Of a stretch of 64,000 nucleotides of DNA, positions 10,580 through 22,314 are shown in pieces. The stretch's first letter is position 1. The number at the start of each line of letters is the position of its first letter. Origin of the DNA: Coptis chinensis (taxonomy: Eukaryota; Streptophyta; Magnoliopsida; Ranunculales; Ranunculaceae); assembly GCA_015680905.1 (NCBI GenBank), contig CM027378.1, forward strand, positions 54,027,501-54,091,500. Direction: 5' to 3'. The notes below the pieces were generated by a model. It searched no databases and was not told the origin of the DNA. It worked only from the letters and a program-made list of their open reading frames with translations. The position numbers and the translations under genes are program-made.

Positions 10580-11669
10580 AAAACCACAAGCAAAGATACT
10601 GCGTACTCTCAAACTCTTATTAGTAGAATAAGGACAAAGTTTACTGCACATAACCAAGGGTGGGGTAATGTCTTTAGAGACGATCAAGGCAAAAGTTTTA
10701 GGTGTTGCAGCTGGAGGGCTTGGTATAGCACAGTGTCGGCTCGTCCATAAGGCGAGTTAGGCAATTGCCTAAGGCCTCGAGTGAAAAAAGGCCTCAAATT
10801 TCCACAAAAATCGTACTATGCAACATAAAATTCCTACTAAATAGCTAATAAATCTTACTAAAAGATTTTTGGATACTACAAAACATAATACATATCCCAT
10901 ACAAGTCTCCTAATAAAAGGTAATAATTCTCCTTCTCTTATGTTAAAAAGAATTTCCAAAAATATCTCAAATTTCAAATGGTTAAATTTTCAATTTTCCA
11001 TCTCTATACTATATCTCCACAAATGATAAGTCTAACCAGACCTATGAGAAACAAATTAATCAAAATAAGCATAAATTTCAATTCTATTAGGCAAAGAAAA
11101 CTTGCTATGTAGTGTAGAATTGTAAACAAAAAAATGGAGTAACTGACTTAAAATTTGGTTTGGAAAAAGGCCTCGAGTTCTGAGTTTCGCTTCAGGCCAC
11201 ACGAAGCTAGGGCCGGCCCTGGTATAGCAACAAACAATATGGCAGAGACAGCATCAGTCATGGAAGGGATCAAGAAAGCACTCGAGATGGGCTGGGCGTA
11301 TATATGAGTTGAAAGTTGAAACAGACTCTACGGTAGTAGCTTAAGAATTTCAAAAGAATATGGTACACTGGTCATTGCGTGACACATGGGAACATCTAAA
11401 GAGGGAAACTAGATGGATCAATATCACGCATACATGGCAAGAAGCTAATTTAAAGCGCTGCAGACAACATGTCTAAGCATGGTGCGACACTAACTGTTGG
11501 AACCAAAATGTGGTGGAATGGAAGGCCAGACTTTCTAAGGATTGAAGATCCAAATCTTAGGTAATTTAGATATGTAACATGAAGTTACCATCTTACTTTT
11601 TTCTTGTAATCAAAGAATTGTAACTCTATTTTATTCATTAATCAATCACACCCTTTAAACCAAAAAATT
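10580..11669 (+). mobile_element. LINE remnant (RNase H domain and 3' UTR)
   Basis: Plus-strand frames read parts of the RNase H domain that ends many plant LINE ORF2 proteins: APEKPQAKI, then VFRDDQGKSF, then after an interruption TNNMAETASVMEGIKKALEM and a weaker match up to about 11480. The frame changes within 10660-10720, so the copy is dead. An AT-rich 3' UTR ends in a short A run near 11669. A hAT-like element at 10731-11221 splits the domain. Only the 3' end of a LINE is present. Confidence 0.7.
10731..11221. mobile_element. Non-autonomous hAT-like element (491 bp)
   Basis: Ends are CAGTGTCGGC and GCCGGCCCTG, imperfect terminal inverted repeats of the CAGNGNCGGC type. It is flanked by a perfect 8-bp target-site duplication GTATAGCA (10723-10730 and 11222-11229), the hAT hallmark. 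The interior is AT-rich with no transposase frame, so it depends on a transposase from elsewhere. GGCCTC-containing subterminal segments recur near both ends. Confidence 0.85.
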
Positions 11670-12340
11670 GCTGAAATTCTTATGGCTGTTAGGCCGTGAA
11701 TCTTGAGAACACGTTGTGAAAAAGACTTTGATGTCAAAGATTGCTCGGGAGAACATACCTTAAGGTTTCGTTCCTGCCCTTGCCCAAAGGGCTACATTTT
11801 AATTTCTAAACCATGTTTCAAATGAAGATAATATTACTTATGTATTTCCCTGGAAAATCAGTTTGTCACGATTGGAGTAACAAGTTCAACCCAAAGGGCT
11901 TGCTAAGTAACTTCGTATGAATGACACCATACCTAAACTTGAATTTCTTGTGAGGGGAGAAGCTCTATCTACCAAGTGTGAAGTGTAGTACACTTCTTTC
12001 TATTATTTGCACTAGCAAATACTAACAGTCAGTCCGGCTTCTGTAACAACTTAGGAAGTTGTAAGATCCTTTTCCACTTATAATTTAGATCTCTCCTTAG
12101 CAAGTTGTAAAATCCTTTTCCACTTATAATTTAGCTAAGATCTCTCCTCTCCTTACACACAACCAGGTGTGATTTCCACCAACCAACGCAGATCCACAGT
12201 TTGTGGTACTAGTAAAATCGAATCTCAAGACACGAGTTAGAAAAGAGGTATCGTATGTCTTTTCCAGTGCAACAATTAAAAGAAATCAGGATCAATCTAT
12301 ATATCTCTGATATCATTTGCTAGAGCACATAAAATTTAAA
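11670..12340. other. Unassigned spacer between LINE remnant and U1 gene
   Basis: No convincing gene. It holds a short tandem duplication (listed separately) and otherwise AT-rich sequence of unknown origin. The last ~100 bp are the downstream flank of the U1 gene. Confidence 0.5.
12056..12149. repeat. Short tandem duplication (~45 bp x2)
   Basis: Two diverged copies of a segment containing TCCTTTTCCACTTATAATTT followed by AGATCTCTCC lie side by side. The second copy carries a small insertion. No function is evident. Confidence 0.8.
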
Positions 12341-12350
12341 CAATGACTTT

Positions 12351-12515
<165 letters not shown>

Positions 12516-12536
12516 TTAACGTGCATCTCAGCATTG

Positions 12537-12588
12537 TTTTATACTGGTCTTTTCCCTATGCCCCTAGTGTAATTCGTCGATGTGGGAC
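12537..12588 (-). promoter_or_regulatory. U1 promoter: USE and TATA box
   Basis: USE GTCCCACATCG at 12578-12588 is a perfect match to the plant consensus. The TATA box TATAAAA is at 12537-12543, 25-31 bp upstream of the U1 5' end. The two are separated by exactly 34 bp, the polymerase II spacing of plant snRNA genes. Confidence 0.92.
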
Positions 12589-13073
12589 TAAAGCTCAAAT
12601 GTTTTGTCAAAACCTTAAAAAGATTGATCTGCACAAGCCTAAGAACCCATAAAGAAGGGAGGTACTTTGGGACAACATCATTAAATTGAAGAATCACGGC
12701 GGGGTGGGGAAGCAAAGACTGTGATTGCTCATATCGGACTAGGCAAGCGCCTCGGCTCCTCACTACAACCTTTCATCTGCACATAGGATACACTTATCCT
12801 TACCTTCACTCCACAACTCCATTAGAGTTACAAGCCATAATGGTCTTATTTTCAATGGTTTGCACTTATCCTTACTCTAACATAGATAATGGTTTGCACT
12901 TTTAAGATGACAAGTTATCCAAGTCTGTAAGTTCTGTTGGTATAGATGATTACATAGGAATAGGATTCATATGTTTGATGGCTTGCGTTACATCACTGCC
13001 TTCACTGGTTCTCTTTCTTGCATTACCCGCATCATCATGTGCAGTGTGGAATCAATGTGGCTATTGTTATACA
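12589..13073. other. Spacer upstream of U1
   Basis: No gene recognised. The first ~190 bp are the distal upstream region of the U1 gene. The rest is AT-rich sequence with a weak repeat of TGGTTTGCACTT (about 12858 and 12891). Confidence 0.5.
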
Positions 13074-13776
13074 TGTTAGAAAAATGATTTGCTCAAATCC
13101 ATTTAAATATGAATGAGTAGTTTGTCTCCCAAGTTACCCCACTTAAGATGAAATGGGGTTTTTCTTGAAACAGTACGTAATGTGAGAAAAACCTTTTCAA
13201 AATGATGCATTTGTTTGAAGCGATTGCATTATGCGAAAAGGTCGCGACCTTCGAAATGTGCACCTTTGGTTTGAAACGGTGCATCATCTTTGAAAAGGTG
13301 CAACCTTTCGAAATAGGCACCGGTTGAAAGCGATGCTATATGCGAAATGGTGTGTCCTTCGAAACATGTGACTTTTCAAAGAGTTGCTTACTTTTTCCCA
13401 AGAGTCCTTTGTGTTGTTTTGAAAAGGCACCACTCACCTATAAATAGTGGATGAATTTGGAGAAAAAAAAAACCCGGATCACCACGAGTTCGATCTTTAT
13501 CTTCTCCCTCTATTCTTAGTCAAATACTATGTTGTGTTCGCTGAGTCTATAGAATTGAAGTGCTAGCTTTCTATAGAAGGAAATCCGTTCTATCTTGGGA
13601 GATAGTTTCTCATCAACCTTCAAGCACCGTGAGGGGAAAAATCTGTCTTAAGGACATAGTGTATCTACACTAGGCCTCGGATTTAATTAAAAGTACAAGA
13701 CACTTACAAGACAAAAGGTTTGTATAGTTTGGTAATTGGTAAAGAGTAAGTACAATTAAGTTGTATATTCCTAACA
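13074..13776 (+). mobile_element. Solo LTR of an LTR retrotransposon (703 bp)
   Basis: Begins TGTTAG and ends CTAACA, perfect LTR-type terminal inverted repeats. Flanking 5-mers ATACA and ATATA form an imperfect target-site duplication. It has a TATA box TATAAATAG near 13440, which sets the plus orientation, and many short inverted GAAAAGG/CCTTTTC-type motifs upstream of it. There is no internal domain and no second LTR nearby, so it is probably what remained after LTR-LTR recombination. Family uncertain. Confidence 0.7.
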
Positions 13777-14136
13777 ATATACTGGGATTGGCTCAGCAAT
13801 GTGGAATCAATTGGGTAGCGGGGAGCCAGGGATGAAAGTATAGAACCTCTCTCTGAACATACTTTTCCTTTCCAACATACCCTTTTATACTTCCTTTCAT
13901 GCTCACGCCATTGGCTCTAATCGCACATCAATACAAGATGCGAGTGTTGCAGAGAAAATCTTAGCTTCGTGTCAAAGATCGTTAGTGCCTTCCCATTTTC
14001 AAACCATCTCATCTTCTATCACTCTTTTTGTTGGATGAAAATTAAGCCATCCATTTATTCATCAAGGATAGTGCTACAAAATCGATGGGATAAAGGCAAA
14101 AGCTGCAGTTCAATGCTATATATATTTGGCTCATCG
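13777..14136. other. Unassigned spacer
   Basis: AT-rich sequence between the solo LTR and the next LTR element. No gene or repeat recognised. Confidence 0.5.
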
Positions 14137-14141
14137 CTATT

Positions 14142-14773
14142 TGTAAGAATAGTTGTATGAACAAACAACTAAAAAGTAGAACGTATGAGGAGCGAGTAGC
14201 AATGAAGAAACAAGGACAAAGAAGAATCGGAAATAACCAAAGGCGCGGATTAGTCGTCCTTAAGGAAAGATTTAAGCCCCTTCCAATGGTGCGAAAGGCA
14301 ACAGCGATGGGCGTCTTCCTCACAGGATTCAATGGTTAACGATGGCGACTTTGCACTAGAACGGACTACCCTCTAGAAACGACAATATAACTCTCTCGGC
14401 GCCGACGAAGAAAGAAGAAGAAAAAATTTGGTTTGAGTTTTACGTTTCTCGAGTTGAGTTTCGATCAAGTCTCTTCTCTCTATGGACTCCAAAGTCCTAT
14501 TTATAGAGGTTAGGAGGAAGAGAGACCAACTCCTAATAGAACACCTGAAACTTCTTTGCTCAAGAAAAAAGGCAAAACAAGTTTAGGCTATTGGTCTAAC
14601 CACTACCCACAACAATGAAGCCCAAGCCCAAGCCCGAACGCAGGTACCCGATGTGGTGGATAACCAATGTGGGACTATCTACTATGCACTAAAGTGGCGA
14701 GAACACCATTTGTTCATCTCCTCCACTTTGCACACACACACTAGTATTTAGAAATACGCAAGAGATTCCAACA
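14142..14773 (-). repeat. 3' LTR of the LARD-like element
   Basis: Starts TGTAAGAATAG and ends GATTCCAACA on the plus strand. It is closely similar to the copy at 19200-19823. It is the downstream LTR because the element is read on the minus strand. Confidence 0.88.
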
Positions 14774-17700
14774 ATCCCCACTATTTCAAAATACTAATAG
14801 TCCCCACTATTTTGGAATAGGATATTACAAAAGAAATGGGTTAACGAAATGCCGGAGAGAATCGAAAAACAATGCATAAGATCTTCGGTGCTTTCTGGGC
14901 TTGAACCCGGTCATAGGGTAACATATCTTATAATACGTGAAAGTGGTGGATTAAAAAATCTTTGAACCAACATTCCCTTGTAGTAAAATAGAGGACATGC
15001 ACCCACATTGCTCTTTCATTATATGCATGTTCTGCGGTGTTGCGCTTTTTGGCCCTTATTTGCTGTGTTATGTGAATGCTCTAGAGTACTTGCACGAATA
15101 CTCATAAGAACCGACCCAGTTCTACATTCACGTAGGTGGATATCCATCAAGTGTACATAGCAGTTAAAATACACTATCTCATAAAAATAATGGACTATGG
15201 ATTCCATTAAGAGTAAAATAACTCATCCTTTTCTCATTGCTATTCAAGTTATACAAAGTATACAATAATGCTATCTAGTCATAGGGTGGGACGTCTCAAA
15301 GAAAGACAATAGCATACCAAAGCGACGAGGTGACTTGTTTTTCCCTTTGAACCTAATTCATGGGATCTCCAATCACATAGGTGGGGTTGCCGTCAGTGTC
15401 GCCCTCTATCTAAGGCAAAAGTCCCATCCCCCTCGACGTATAACCACTTGCCTCCAAAGAAGTGGTGCGGTTAGACATGTGGCCAAACTAAGTCCAACCT
15501 AACATAATCTCTAGCAATTTTGCTTGATTAAGTTATATCTCAACTTACATGTATTCTTTTCCCATTGCACATAAGATAACATGTCTTAGCTATTCAATGA
15601 GGCGGTTACCAAAAGCATATACACATCGGGGAGGAACATTTTAGAGCCAATGGGAAGATTTGCCAAGAGGTTGCTAACCCACTCGGCATCATCACATGCC
15701 TTTTCTAAGGCGATTAGCTTGTATGATATCCAAGACACTCAATTTCCACCAAAGGTAAACACATAAACATTCTTTGGATCCGGTTTATAACATATTACCC
15801 TTCTAACAATGATGGAAATCTACTAAATATCGATCCATAATCAATGGCTCTGCTATAGTACTTGGATAATCGACAATATACATCAAAGTTCCTTATAAGG
15901 ACCACAATGGGTTATCATTTCGGTATGCCATTAATGTAGGCAATGTCATGTCTCACATACATTATCCATCAAGTACAATTGGCTACCAATGATATTGACA
16001 TATTTAGTATGAGAAAACACAAGGAGATTATTTTTCATAAGATGGATATTTGCCACAAAATGTGTTAACACATGCTTACTATCATAATATCCATACTTTT
16101 CAATGAAAAATATTTCTACTAAGTGCTATAACAATATAATGAGACCAACATGAGTTTTAATTCCTATATTCACCGGTCATTCAATTTCAGTAGTGCCGAA
16201 ATTCCCTATACCATCCGGCGGTGCGGTTTAAAGATGTTGTTGTGGCCTTCAACCATATTCAAACGTCAACATCTTGACAACTGAATATAGCGATTCTGAG
16301 AAATGAGTTTAACAACATAATAAACTATCATTTTCAATGGCGGTTTATGATGTGTTTCAAATAGAATTTCTCTGTCTCATACACATTCTCAATGCTAGCA
16401 CTCATGATATTAAATCATCTAAACAAAGAGAGATTAACACATATGTCTTGCTTTGCTCTAAAGAAAGTACACATTTTTTTTTTATCAACAACGGTGCTTT
16501 GACATCCATATGACACTAATAGGTTGTTGAATTGCTCATGCCATTTATAGGCGCTTGAATCAACTCATACAAAGATTTAACTAAATTGTATACCTTCAGC
16601 TCATCACCTGGTACTACTTGGTATTGTAGTTCCGCACAACTACTCAACTAGAGTCTTTAGAATTTTGTAGAAGAAATTCTAGTTATATGAGCAAGGTTTC
16701 AAAATAGTATAAATCTTGTCTCTGATTGAAACCCCTTGGCTATTATTATTAGCATTGTATGTTGCAATACAACTATCACGTTTTAGTTTTCTTTTGAAGA
16801 TCCAATTCAACCTATAGATCCCCCAATAAATCAAGAGTCCAGTTTAGAGGAGTTGTATCCTTCAAAAGGACACTTCTCATAGGCGGAACAACTTCCTTAT
16901 AGGTTAATGAATCTTTCTCAAGAAACATATAAACATCATCGCGTGAATGGTGGAAATACTCATTGATAGTCTTCCAAATTTCTTGTGCGAGAAATAATGG
17001 GATTATCTTATGTAGTTCATTATGAACATTCAACCACTCTATGCCAATTTCTCGAGAAAGCACAACCTCAAATAAAATTAGCATATAAGACATTCAATAA
17101 TAGTGTGGTATCTACAAAATTGTTATCACTCATGACAACTGAAAACAAACATCACTATTATGAGTTTCACCAATGAACATCTACTTGATAATTCTAGGTC
17201 TCAAAAAGACTTCTTTTAGATTCATTCACAATAGCCTTGGCAAGACACCCCCCACATTTTGAAGCATTTTTGGATAGGCCCAAGACCTTTCCATACTTTG
17301 TAGTTCAGTGTCTTTCCAATTATCTTGTGAGATGAACTATGGTAAAACAGTATTATGCATATGGGTCACCACCCCCCACAGTTCAATGGTTACTCAACCT
17401 AATCAAACTTACATGCAAAACACATTATACCGCTACAAACACTAAAAGAAACAACAACAATAAAATGTACTCTTATGACAAGAATATACTTTACTCAAGT
17501 CTATGATCCTGGATCATATTAAACATAGTCATATTATGTTCATGTTATCTATATGAAAGGAAATCCACAAGTGATTCAAATGACTTTTAAAGAATAGAAG
17601 AATTAGATGAAAAAGGTTTTACCCGAGATAATATCATTATCATTCTTCTTTTCATCATTCAACATTCCAACTGTCATAGGGAGACAATCCACGCACTTGT

Positions 17701-19199
17701 ACATCACCTTGGCTATTTATCCATAGTCATAGGAGGATAATGCCTAATAAGACAATCTACAAGCGTTACATCTCCTTGTCTAAAATAGTCAATGGAGGAT
17801 ATTGTCTAAGAAGACAAACCATTACCTTACATCTCCTTGACTAAATTAGGTTTAAGAGGATATTGATTGTTTCCCATATTGTTTCCTCTCGTAGACAACG
17901 ATGCTCATTACTTAATAATATATGACATGGTTAAACTTCATGTCAATGTTAAATAATGCATTCATGCCAAACATGGTAAATATCATATCATAGGTTTAGG
18001 AAAAGTAAACTTTAACTGTACCCCTCACAACAAAAAAGTATACAATATTTAAGCAAATCTAGCCACTGAATATGCAAAACAACTGAGGACTCCACCTCCT
18101 CTTTTTACATGAGCTCAAGTAAGATAGAATACCCTATCAACAAGACCTCAAGTACTACCACAACATCTAATGGCTCAACCCATTAATGTCTTCAACTAGA
18201 AAAAAAAATTACTAATAAACTATCATCAAGTTCAAAGCAAACCCACGATGATTAATATCCAAAACTAGCATGCTACACAACTTTAACATATGCTATATTA
18301 GATATAAGCTACAAGTTACTTCATCTAACATGTATTTTCACAACAGTACAATTATAACCATCGTCTAACAACACGTTCACTCAATAAAGGTAAGCAATTA
18401 TGCATTGAATACATTATAATTACTATCCAAGATTTGAGTGTGGTTGATATTAACTATCTTAAGGTCTCTCTTAGACCATCTACATACATCTACATATGTA
18501 CAAAGAAAATTAATATCAAACTACTTCTAGTCAACCCAATTAATTCCTCGATTGATAAACGCATTATAATTTGTTGACTAGGTTATTAAAGAAGTTTAAG
18601 CTTAGGGATTTCCCTCCTAAGAGAAAACTAGCATGCAACTCAAGGCAAGAATATCACTATATAATCAAACCAAAAGAATTGCAAATAGTGAAAGAATACG
18701 ATACCTAACCGATTGAAAAACCGGATTACCATATTTTCTTCCTTCCAGAAAAACAGTTCAAAAGAACTGTAACTCTGAACCAGCTCAGGACGAATTGGGT
18801 ATCAAGCCTTATACCACTGGAAAGCTCTTTGAATCAGCTATCCAACACAAGAAGCGGATTGCAAAACCGAGCTCTGAGCTGAAAGTTATAGCAGTTTCGT
18901 AACGAGTGACGCAGCTGTCAAAAAGACGAACTTTGACGTGTTTCTTGATAGAAATCTCATATTTGACTCCCACAAACATAGGAGAAAAGTCTACAACCAT
19001 ATAGGGTCTGATAAACCACAAAAGATCAATAAATATTCAATCTTTAATTGGTTTCCCTATCAAAAACGAAATTATTAGAAAATTTCTAAAGTCATAACCC
19101 AATAACACAAACAATAACTCAAAGTAAAAGACTTATCTTTTGATTGTCATTATTAAAAGCACTCTCCTTTGTTCTACTACAAAAATCTTTCCTTAAGAT

Positions 19200-19823
19200 T
19201 GTTAGAATAGTTGTATGAACACAGCAACTAAAGTAGAACAGAAGGAACAGTAGCAATGAAGAAACAAGGACAGCAGTAACTGGAAATAACCAAGGCGCGG
19301 ATTAGAACGTCCTTAAGGAAAGATTAAGCCCCTTCCAATGGTGCGAGAAAGGCGGCGATGGCGTCTTCCTCCACAGGATTCAATGGTTAACAGTAGCGAC
19401 TTTGCACTAGAACGGACTACCCTCTAGAACAAACAATATAACTCTCTACTCGGCGGCCGGGAAGAAAAGAAGAAAAAAAAATTTGGTTTTGAGTTTTACG
19501 TTTTCTCGAGTTGAGTTTCTGATCAAGTCTCTTCTCTCTATGGACTCACAGTCCTATTTATAGAGGTTAGGAGGAAGAGAGACCAACTCCTAATAGAACA
19601 CTGAAACTTGCTGCTCAAGAAAAAGGCAAAACAAGTTTAGGCTATTGGTCTAACCACTACCCACAACAGTAAGCCCAAGCCCAAGCCCGAACCCTACCCG
19701 ATGTGGTGGATAACCAATGTGGGACTATCTACTATGCACTAAAGTGGCGAGAACACCATTTGTTCATCTCCTCCACTTTGCACACACACACTAGTATTTA
19801 GAAATACGCAAGAGATTCCAACA
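19200..19823 (-). repeat. 5' LTR of the LARD-like element
   Basis: Starts TGTTAGAATAG and ends GATTCCAACA on the plus strand. It differs from its partner mainly by short length differences, most of them in the first 300 bp. Confidence 0.88.
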
Positions 19824-19828
19824 CTATT

Positions 19829-20094
19829 GACATTGGGGTTGCCTTGAGGCCATGAGCAGCACATCTATCCGTTGTAGCCCACTCTCTTTGGCACTAGGTT
19901 AAGCTCTTTATTAGGAGATTTGTTTCATCTCCAAAAATGGTTAGTGCATAATTGGACATTACATTTGAAATAAATCTTCAGTTCAAGTTTAAAAAAACAA
20001 AACTCTCAAAAGAACTTTGCTTTTTTAAGCTTTAAAAGCAACAAGGCGTTACCATGGCTATATCACGCTATGTTTGTTAAAGAGAGAACTACTC
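19829..20094. other. Unassigned spacer
   Basis: AT-rich sequence to the right of the LARD-like element. No gene recognised. Confidence 0.5.
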
Positions 20095-20109
20095 AACAGT
20101 CCCTTCAGT

Positions 20110-20665
20110 CTTCACTGCTGAACTGCAGGGAATTCGTGATAGCTCTAGATGTAACGATATGATAATATGTATAAAATGCTGGAAATATATCAGCGCCATA
20201 GTCAGGATCAACATAAAGCGTATTCAGAAAAATACGACAGCCCAAAGATGGTCAAGTGTTAGTCAGAAGCTCCAAAACCTAATAAATGATCTTTTGGTCG
20301 CGTCGCCTTCTCTTCTCTGTTGCCTTCTCAGCCTTGGACTTGTGGAAACTCTCCATCAGCAAATGTTTACCCTTGACTTTCAGGTACATGTGCTTCTCAA
20401 ACAATTTTGATTCCCGGTACCTGATGCTGAGCAAGCGCCTGAGCACACCTATCCTCCTCATCCAGAGAACCTTTACGAAAAGCCTTGCCTTTCAGCTCGG
20501 TACCCTTGCGGAGAATTATGTTGTTCTCACGTTATCCTTGTAAAAGACTCCAGATATTCTCAGTAACAGTGCCGTCAGCCCCACTGCAGAATTTCAGGAA
20601 ATTGGTGATATCACAAGATGTAACGAAATGATAGTATCATTAGTATGTAATGCTGGAAATAAATG
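20110..20665. repeat. Diverged direct repeats flanking the RPL19 fragment
   Basis: About 20110-20195 and 20575-20665 share a diverged ~85-bp segment. Both contain CTGCAG, GATGTAACGA and ATGCTGGAAATA in the same order. The RPL19-derived piece lies between them. They may be remnants of a duplication or the ends of an unrecognised element. Confidence 0.6.
20300..20512 (-). pseudogene. RPL19 gene fragment (exon 3 part)
   Basis: The minus strand reads [19 protein letters not shown], then [10 protein letters not shown] and [13 protein letters not shown]. This corresponds to the middle of the intact ribosomal protein L19 gene at 54648-56672 (exon 3). It lacks the start, the other exons and the C-terminal helix, and has small internal deletions. 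No flanking intron sequence is recognisable, so I cannot tell a processed copy from a truncated genomic copy. It lies just beside the poly-A end of LINE A. Confidence 0.85.
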
Positions 20666-20673
20666 ATCGTCAG

Positions 20674-20722
20674 TTTTTTTTTTTTTGTTTTTGGACTAGT
20701 TATTTTATTGAATTGGTAAAAT
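20674..20722 (-). mobile_element. LINE A, 3' end (poly-A and 3' UTR)
   Basis: A run of T at 20674-20687 is the poly-A tail of a minus-strand LINE, followed by a 3' UTR piece that includes CCAATTCAATAAAATAAC on the minus strand. The rest of this LINE resumes at 41386, with Helitron 2 between. Joined across the Helitron, the UTR reads GTATATTTTACCAATTC, a natural LINE 3' end. Confidence 0.7.
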
Positions 20723-20756
20723 CTTTATATATATATATAATAGTAGTCTCTTTTCG

Positions 20757-21088
20757 GGCTCATTGGGGCTGTCCACATAAGCAGAGAGATTAAGAAAAAA
20801 TAGGAGAAAAAAAAATAGTAAGTAAGGGTCTCAATTAATTATGTTTTCTTTATATACTAAATCTCTTTTCAAGAGTCCTAATTAATTATGTTTTCGGGCT
20901 TATTGGGGCTGTCCACGTAAGCAGGGGGATTAAGAAAAAATAGGAGAAAAAAAATAGTAAGTAAGACTCCCAATTAATTATGTTTTCTTTATATACTAAA
21001 TATCTTTTCAAGAGTTCTAATTAATTATGTTTTTGGGCTCATTGGGACTGTCCACGTAAGCAGGGGATTAAGAAAAAATAAGAGAAAA
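20757..21088 (+). repeat. 139-bp tandem 5' repeats of Helitron 2
   Basis: Units start at 20757, 20896 and 21035 (GGGCTCATTGG or GGGCTTATTGG). Each contains GTCCACRTAAGCAG and, further on, AGTAAGTAAG. The third unit stops at 21088 and resumes at 35750, so Helitron 1 sits inside it. Units 1 and 2 therefore preserve the uninterrupted site. Confidence 0.88.
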
Positions 21089-21117
21089 CTAGCCATGTTA
21101 CCCATCCTATGGCCGGG
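21089..21117 (-). other. Helitron 1 3' terminus: hairpin and CTAG
   Basis: The minus strand reads a CCCGGCC..GGATGGG hairpin (21101-21117), then TAACATGG and CTAG, followed by T in the flank. One G-T pair and one mismatch interrupt the stem. Confidence 0.75.
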
Positions 21118-21830
21118 CCTACTATTTTAAATATAGATTTTTGTTTGGATGGAAGCCTTGGGTCCTATAAGTTACATACTTTATGGCCTGGTAATTTAAC
21201 TGAATAATATGTGTTTGTTGTGCATTTCCATTCAAGTTCCGTTATTGGTTTGATCTGTTTATATTGGGCTTTTGGTTTCACATTTTTTATTCTATTTGTT
21301 TGACTGTGTGCACTACTCTATGAGAACGACTAATGTTGATCAAGTGGAAGGGGGTAAACACACTTATCAGAGTCATTTCCATTTGGTCAACTGCTATCGT
21401 GATCTGCACGAACAACAAGGATAGACATATTACCGTTCAAATATTCAATATGTGTGAATCATATGCAGCATGAGGAATACTAATCACTATTTGAACAATA
21501 ATAGTAGTGCACTGAAAATCCAAATATCCCCAGTAGATAAAGGATGTATCCATGTCATTGATATATCCAAATTAATGCATATAAATTTGCCAGAAAATAT
21601 TATCACTGAATATAGTCGTTGTAATAGTGACAAACTTTCATAAATAAAAAGCATTGAACTTTGGTAATAATTGTGATGATTTCCTTTTCTTTATTGTCAA
21701 AGCTTTCTTCTCTTCTTTGCTATTAATATCATATCTTTCCAATTGCTTTTCTCCTTTTCTTTCATCTCTTTAATTGTTTCCTTCAGCACAAAGATCTTGT
21801 CTTTGTTTTCTTTGTCTTGAATCATACAAT
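21118..21830. other. Helitron 1 3' non-coding segment
   Basis: No gene identified up to about 21670. From 21670 to 21830 the minus strand can be read as Lys/Glu-rich coiled coil, probably the continuation of the dsRBD-like fragment that starts just above. Confidence 0.5.
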
Positions 21831-22124
21831 CTAGCATAACGTTTTTGAGGGTGTCAAACTGAATTTGTTTTTCTTCAACTTTTTTTTTTTCAATAGTTCT
21901 TTGAAATTAAAGTCTTCAATTTCTATTTCACGTTCATCTTTTATAAATTTTATTGCATTAAAAGCAGCCGAATCTTGTGCATTTTCTAAAGAATATGCAG
22001 GGCTTCCAGAGAATTCTTTAACTATGACGTCTTCATTGTTAAAGAATATGTCTTTTGGTACATGTACTGTTACATTGCTAATGAATCGTCCGTTCTCTAT
22101 TTTTGTGTTGTACACATTTTCCAT
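21831..22124 (-). pseudogene. Captured fragment: dsRBD-like protein
   Basis: A 97-aa minus-strand frame. Residues 4-65 resemble a double-stranded RNA-binding fold: a beta stretch around NGRFISNVTVHVP, then a C-terminal helix NAQDSAAFNAIKFIK of the motif that ends dsRBDs. It then becomes Lys-rich (KELLKKKKLKKNK). Another frame beyond it (toward 21670) continues as coiled coil (DKENKDKIFVLKETIKEM), which suggests a frameshift. The parent gene is not identified. Confidence 0.45.
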
Positions 22125-22314
22125 TATGGATGCGGTTTGGGTGACTGGTGAAGGGAGTAAATCGGTTTGGATTGAGCGGAAGGAGATTTTTGTTGGAATC
22201 GGGTTTTGAGGACGTGGATAGAATTTATTTATATAAAAGTTGGGTGAGTTGAGTTGAGATGGGATAGTGTATGTTATTATTTATGGGGAACAATTGAAAA
22301 GGGCGTGGGATTTT

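Larger units (their letters stand above)
14142..19823 (-). mobile_element. Non-coding LTR retrotransposon (LARD-like), 5.7 kb
   Basis: Two ~630-bp LTRs bound a 4.4-kb interior, with a perfect target-site duplication CTATT (14137-14141 and 19824-19828). Orientation is minus: the TATA box CTATAAATAGGACT reads on the minus strand within the LTRs, and a purine-rich ATAGTGGGGAT abuts the LTR at 14773 as a polypurine tract would. No gag or pol motif was found. The longest frame in the middle (16812-17093, minus, 93 aa) matches nothing I know. It resembles a large retrotransposon derivative mobilised in trans. It looks structurally whole, with moderately diverged LTRs. Confidence 0.82.

Noticed and set aside
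12539-12763. 74-aa frame upstream of U1 as a gene, and a possible extra snRNA there
   Set aside because: It covers the U1 promoter; no second snRNA core sequence was found in 12590-12780.
16812-17093. 93-aa minus frame as a gag gene of the LARD-like element
   Set aside because: No gag motif, zinc knuckle or family resemblance seen. Too short to support a call.
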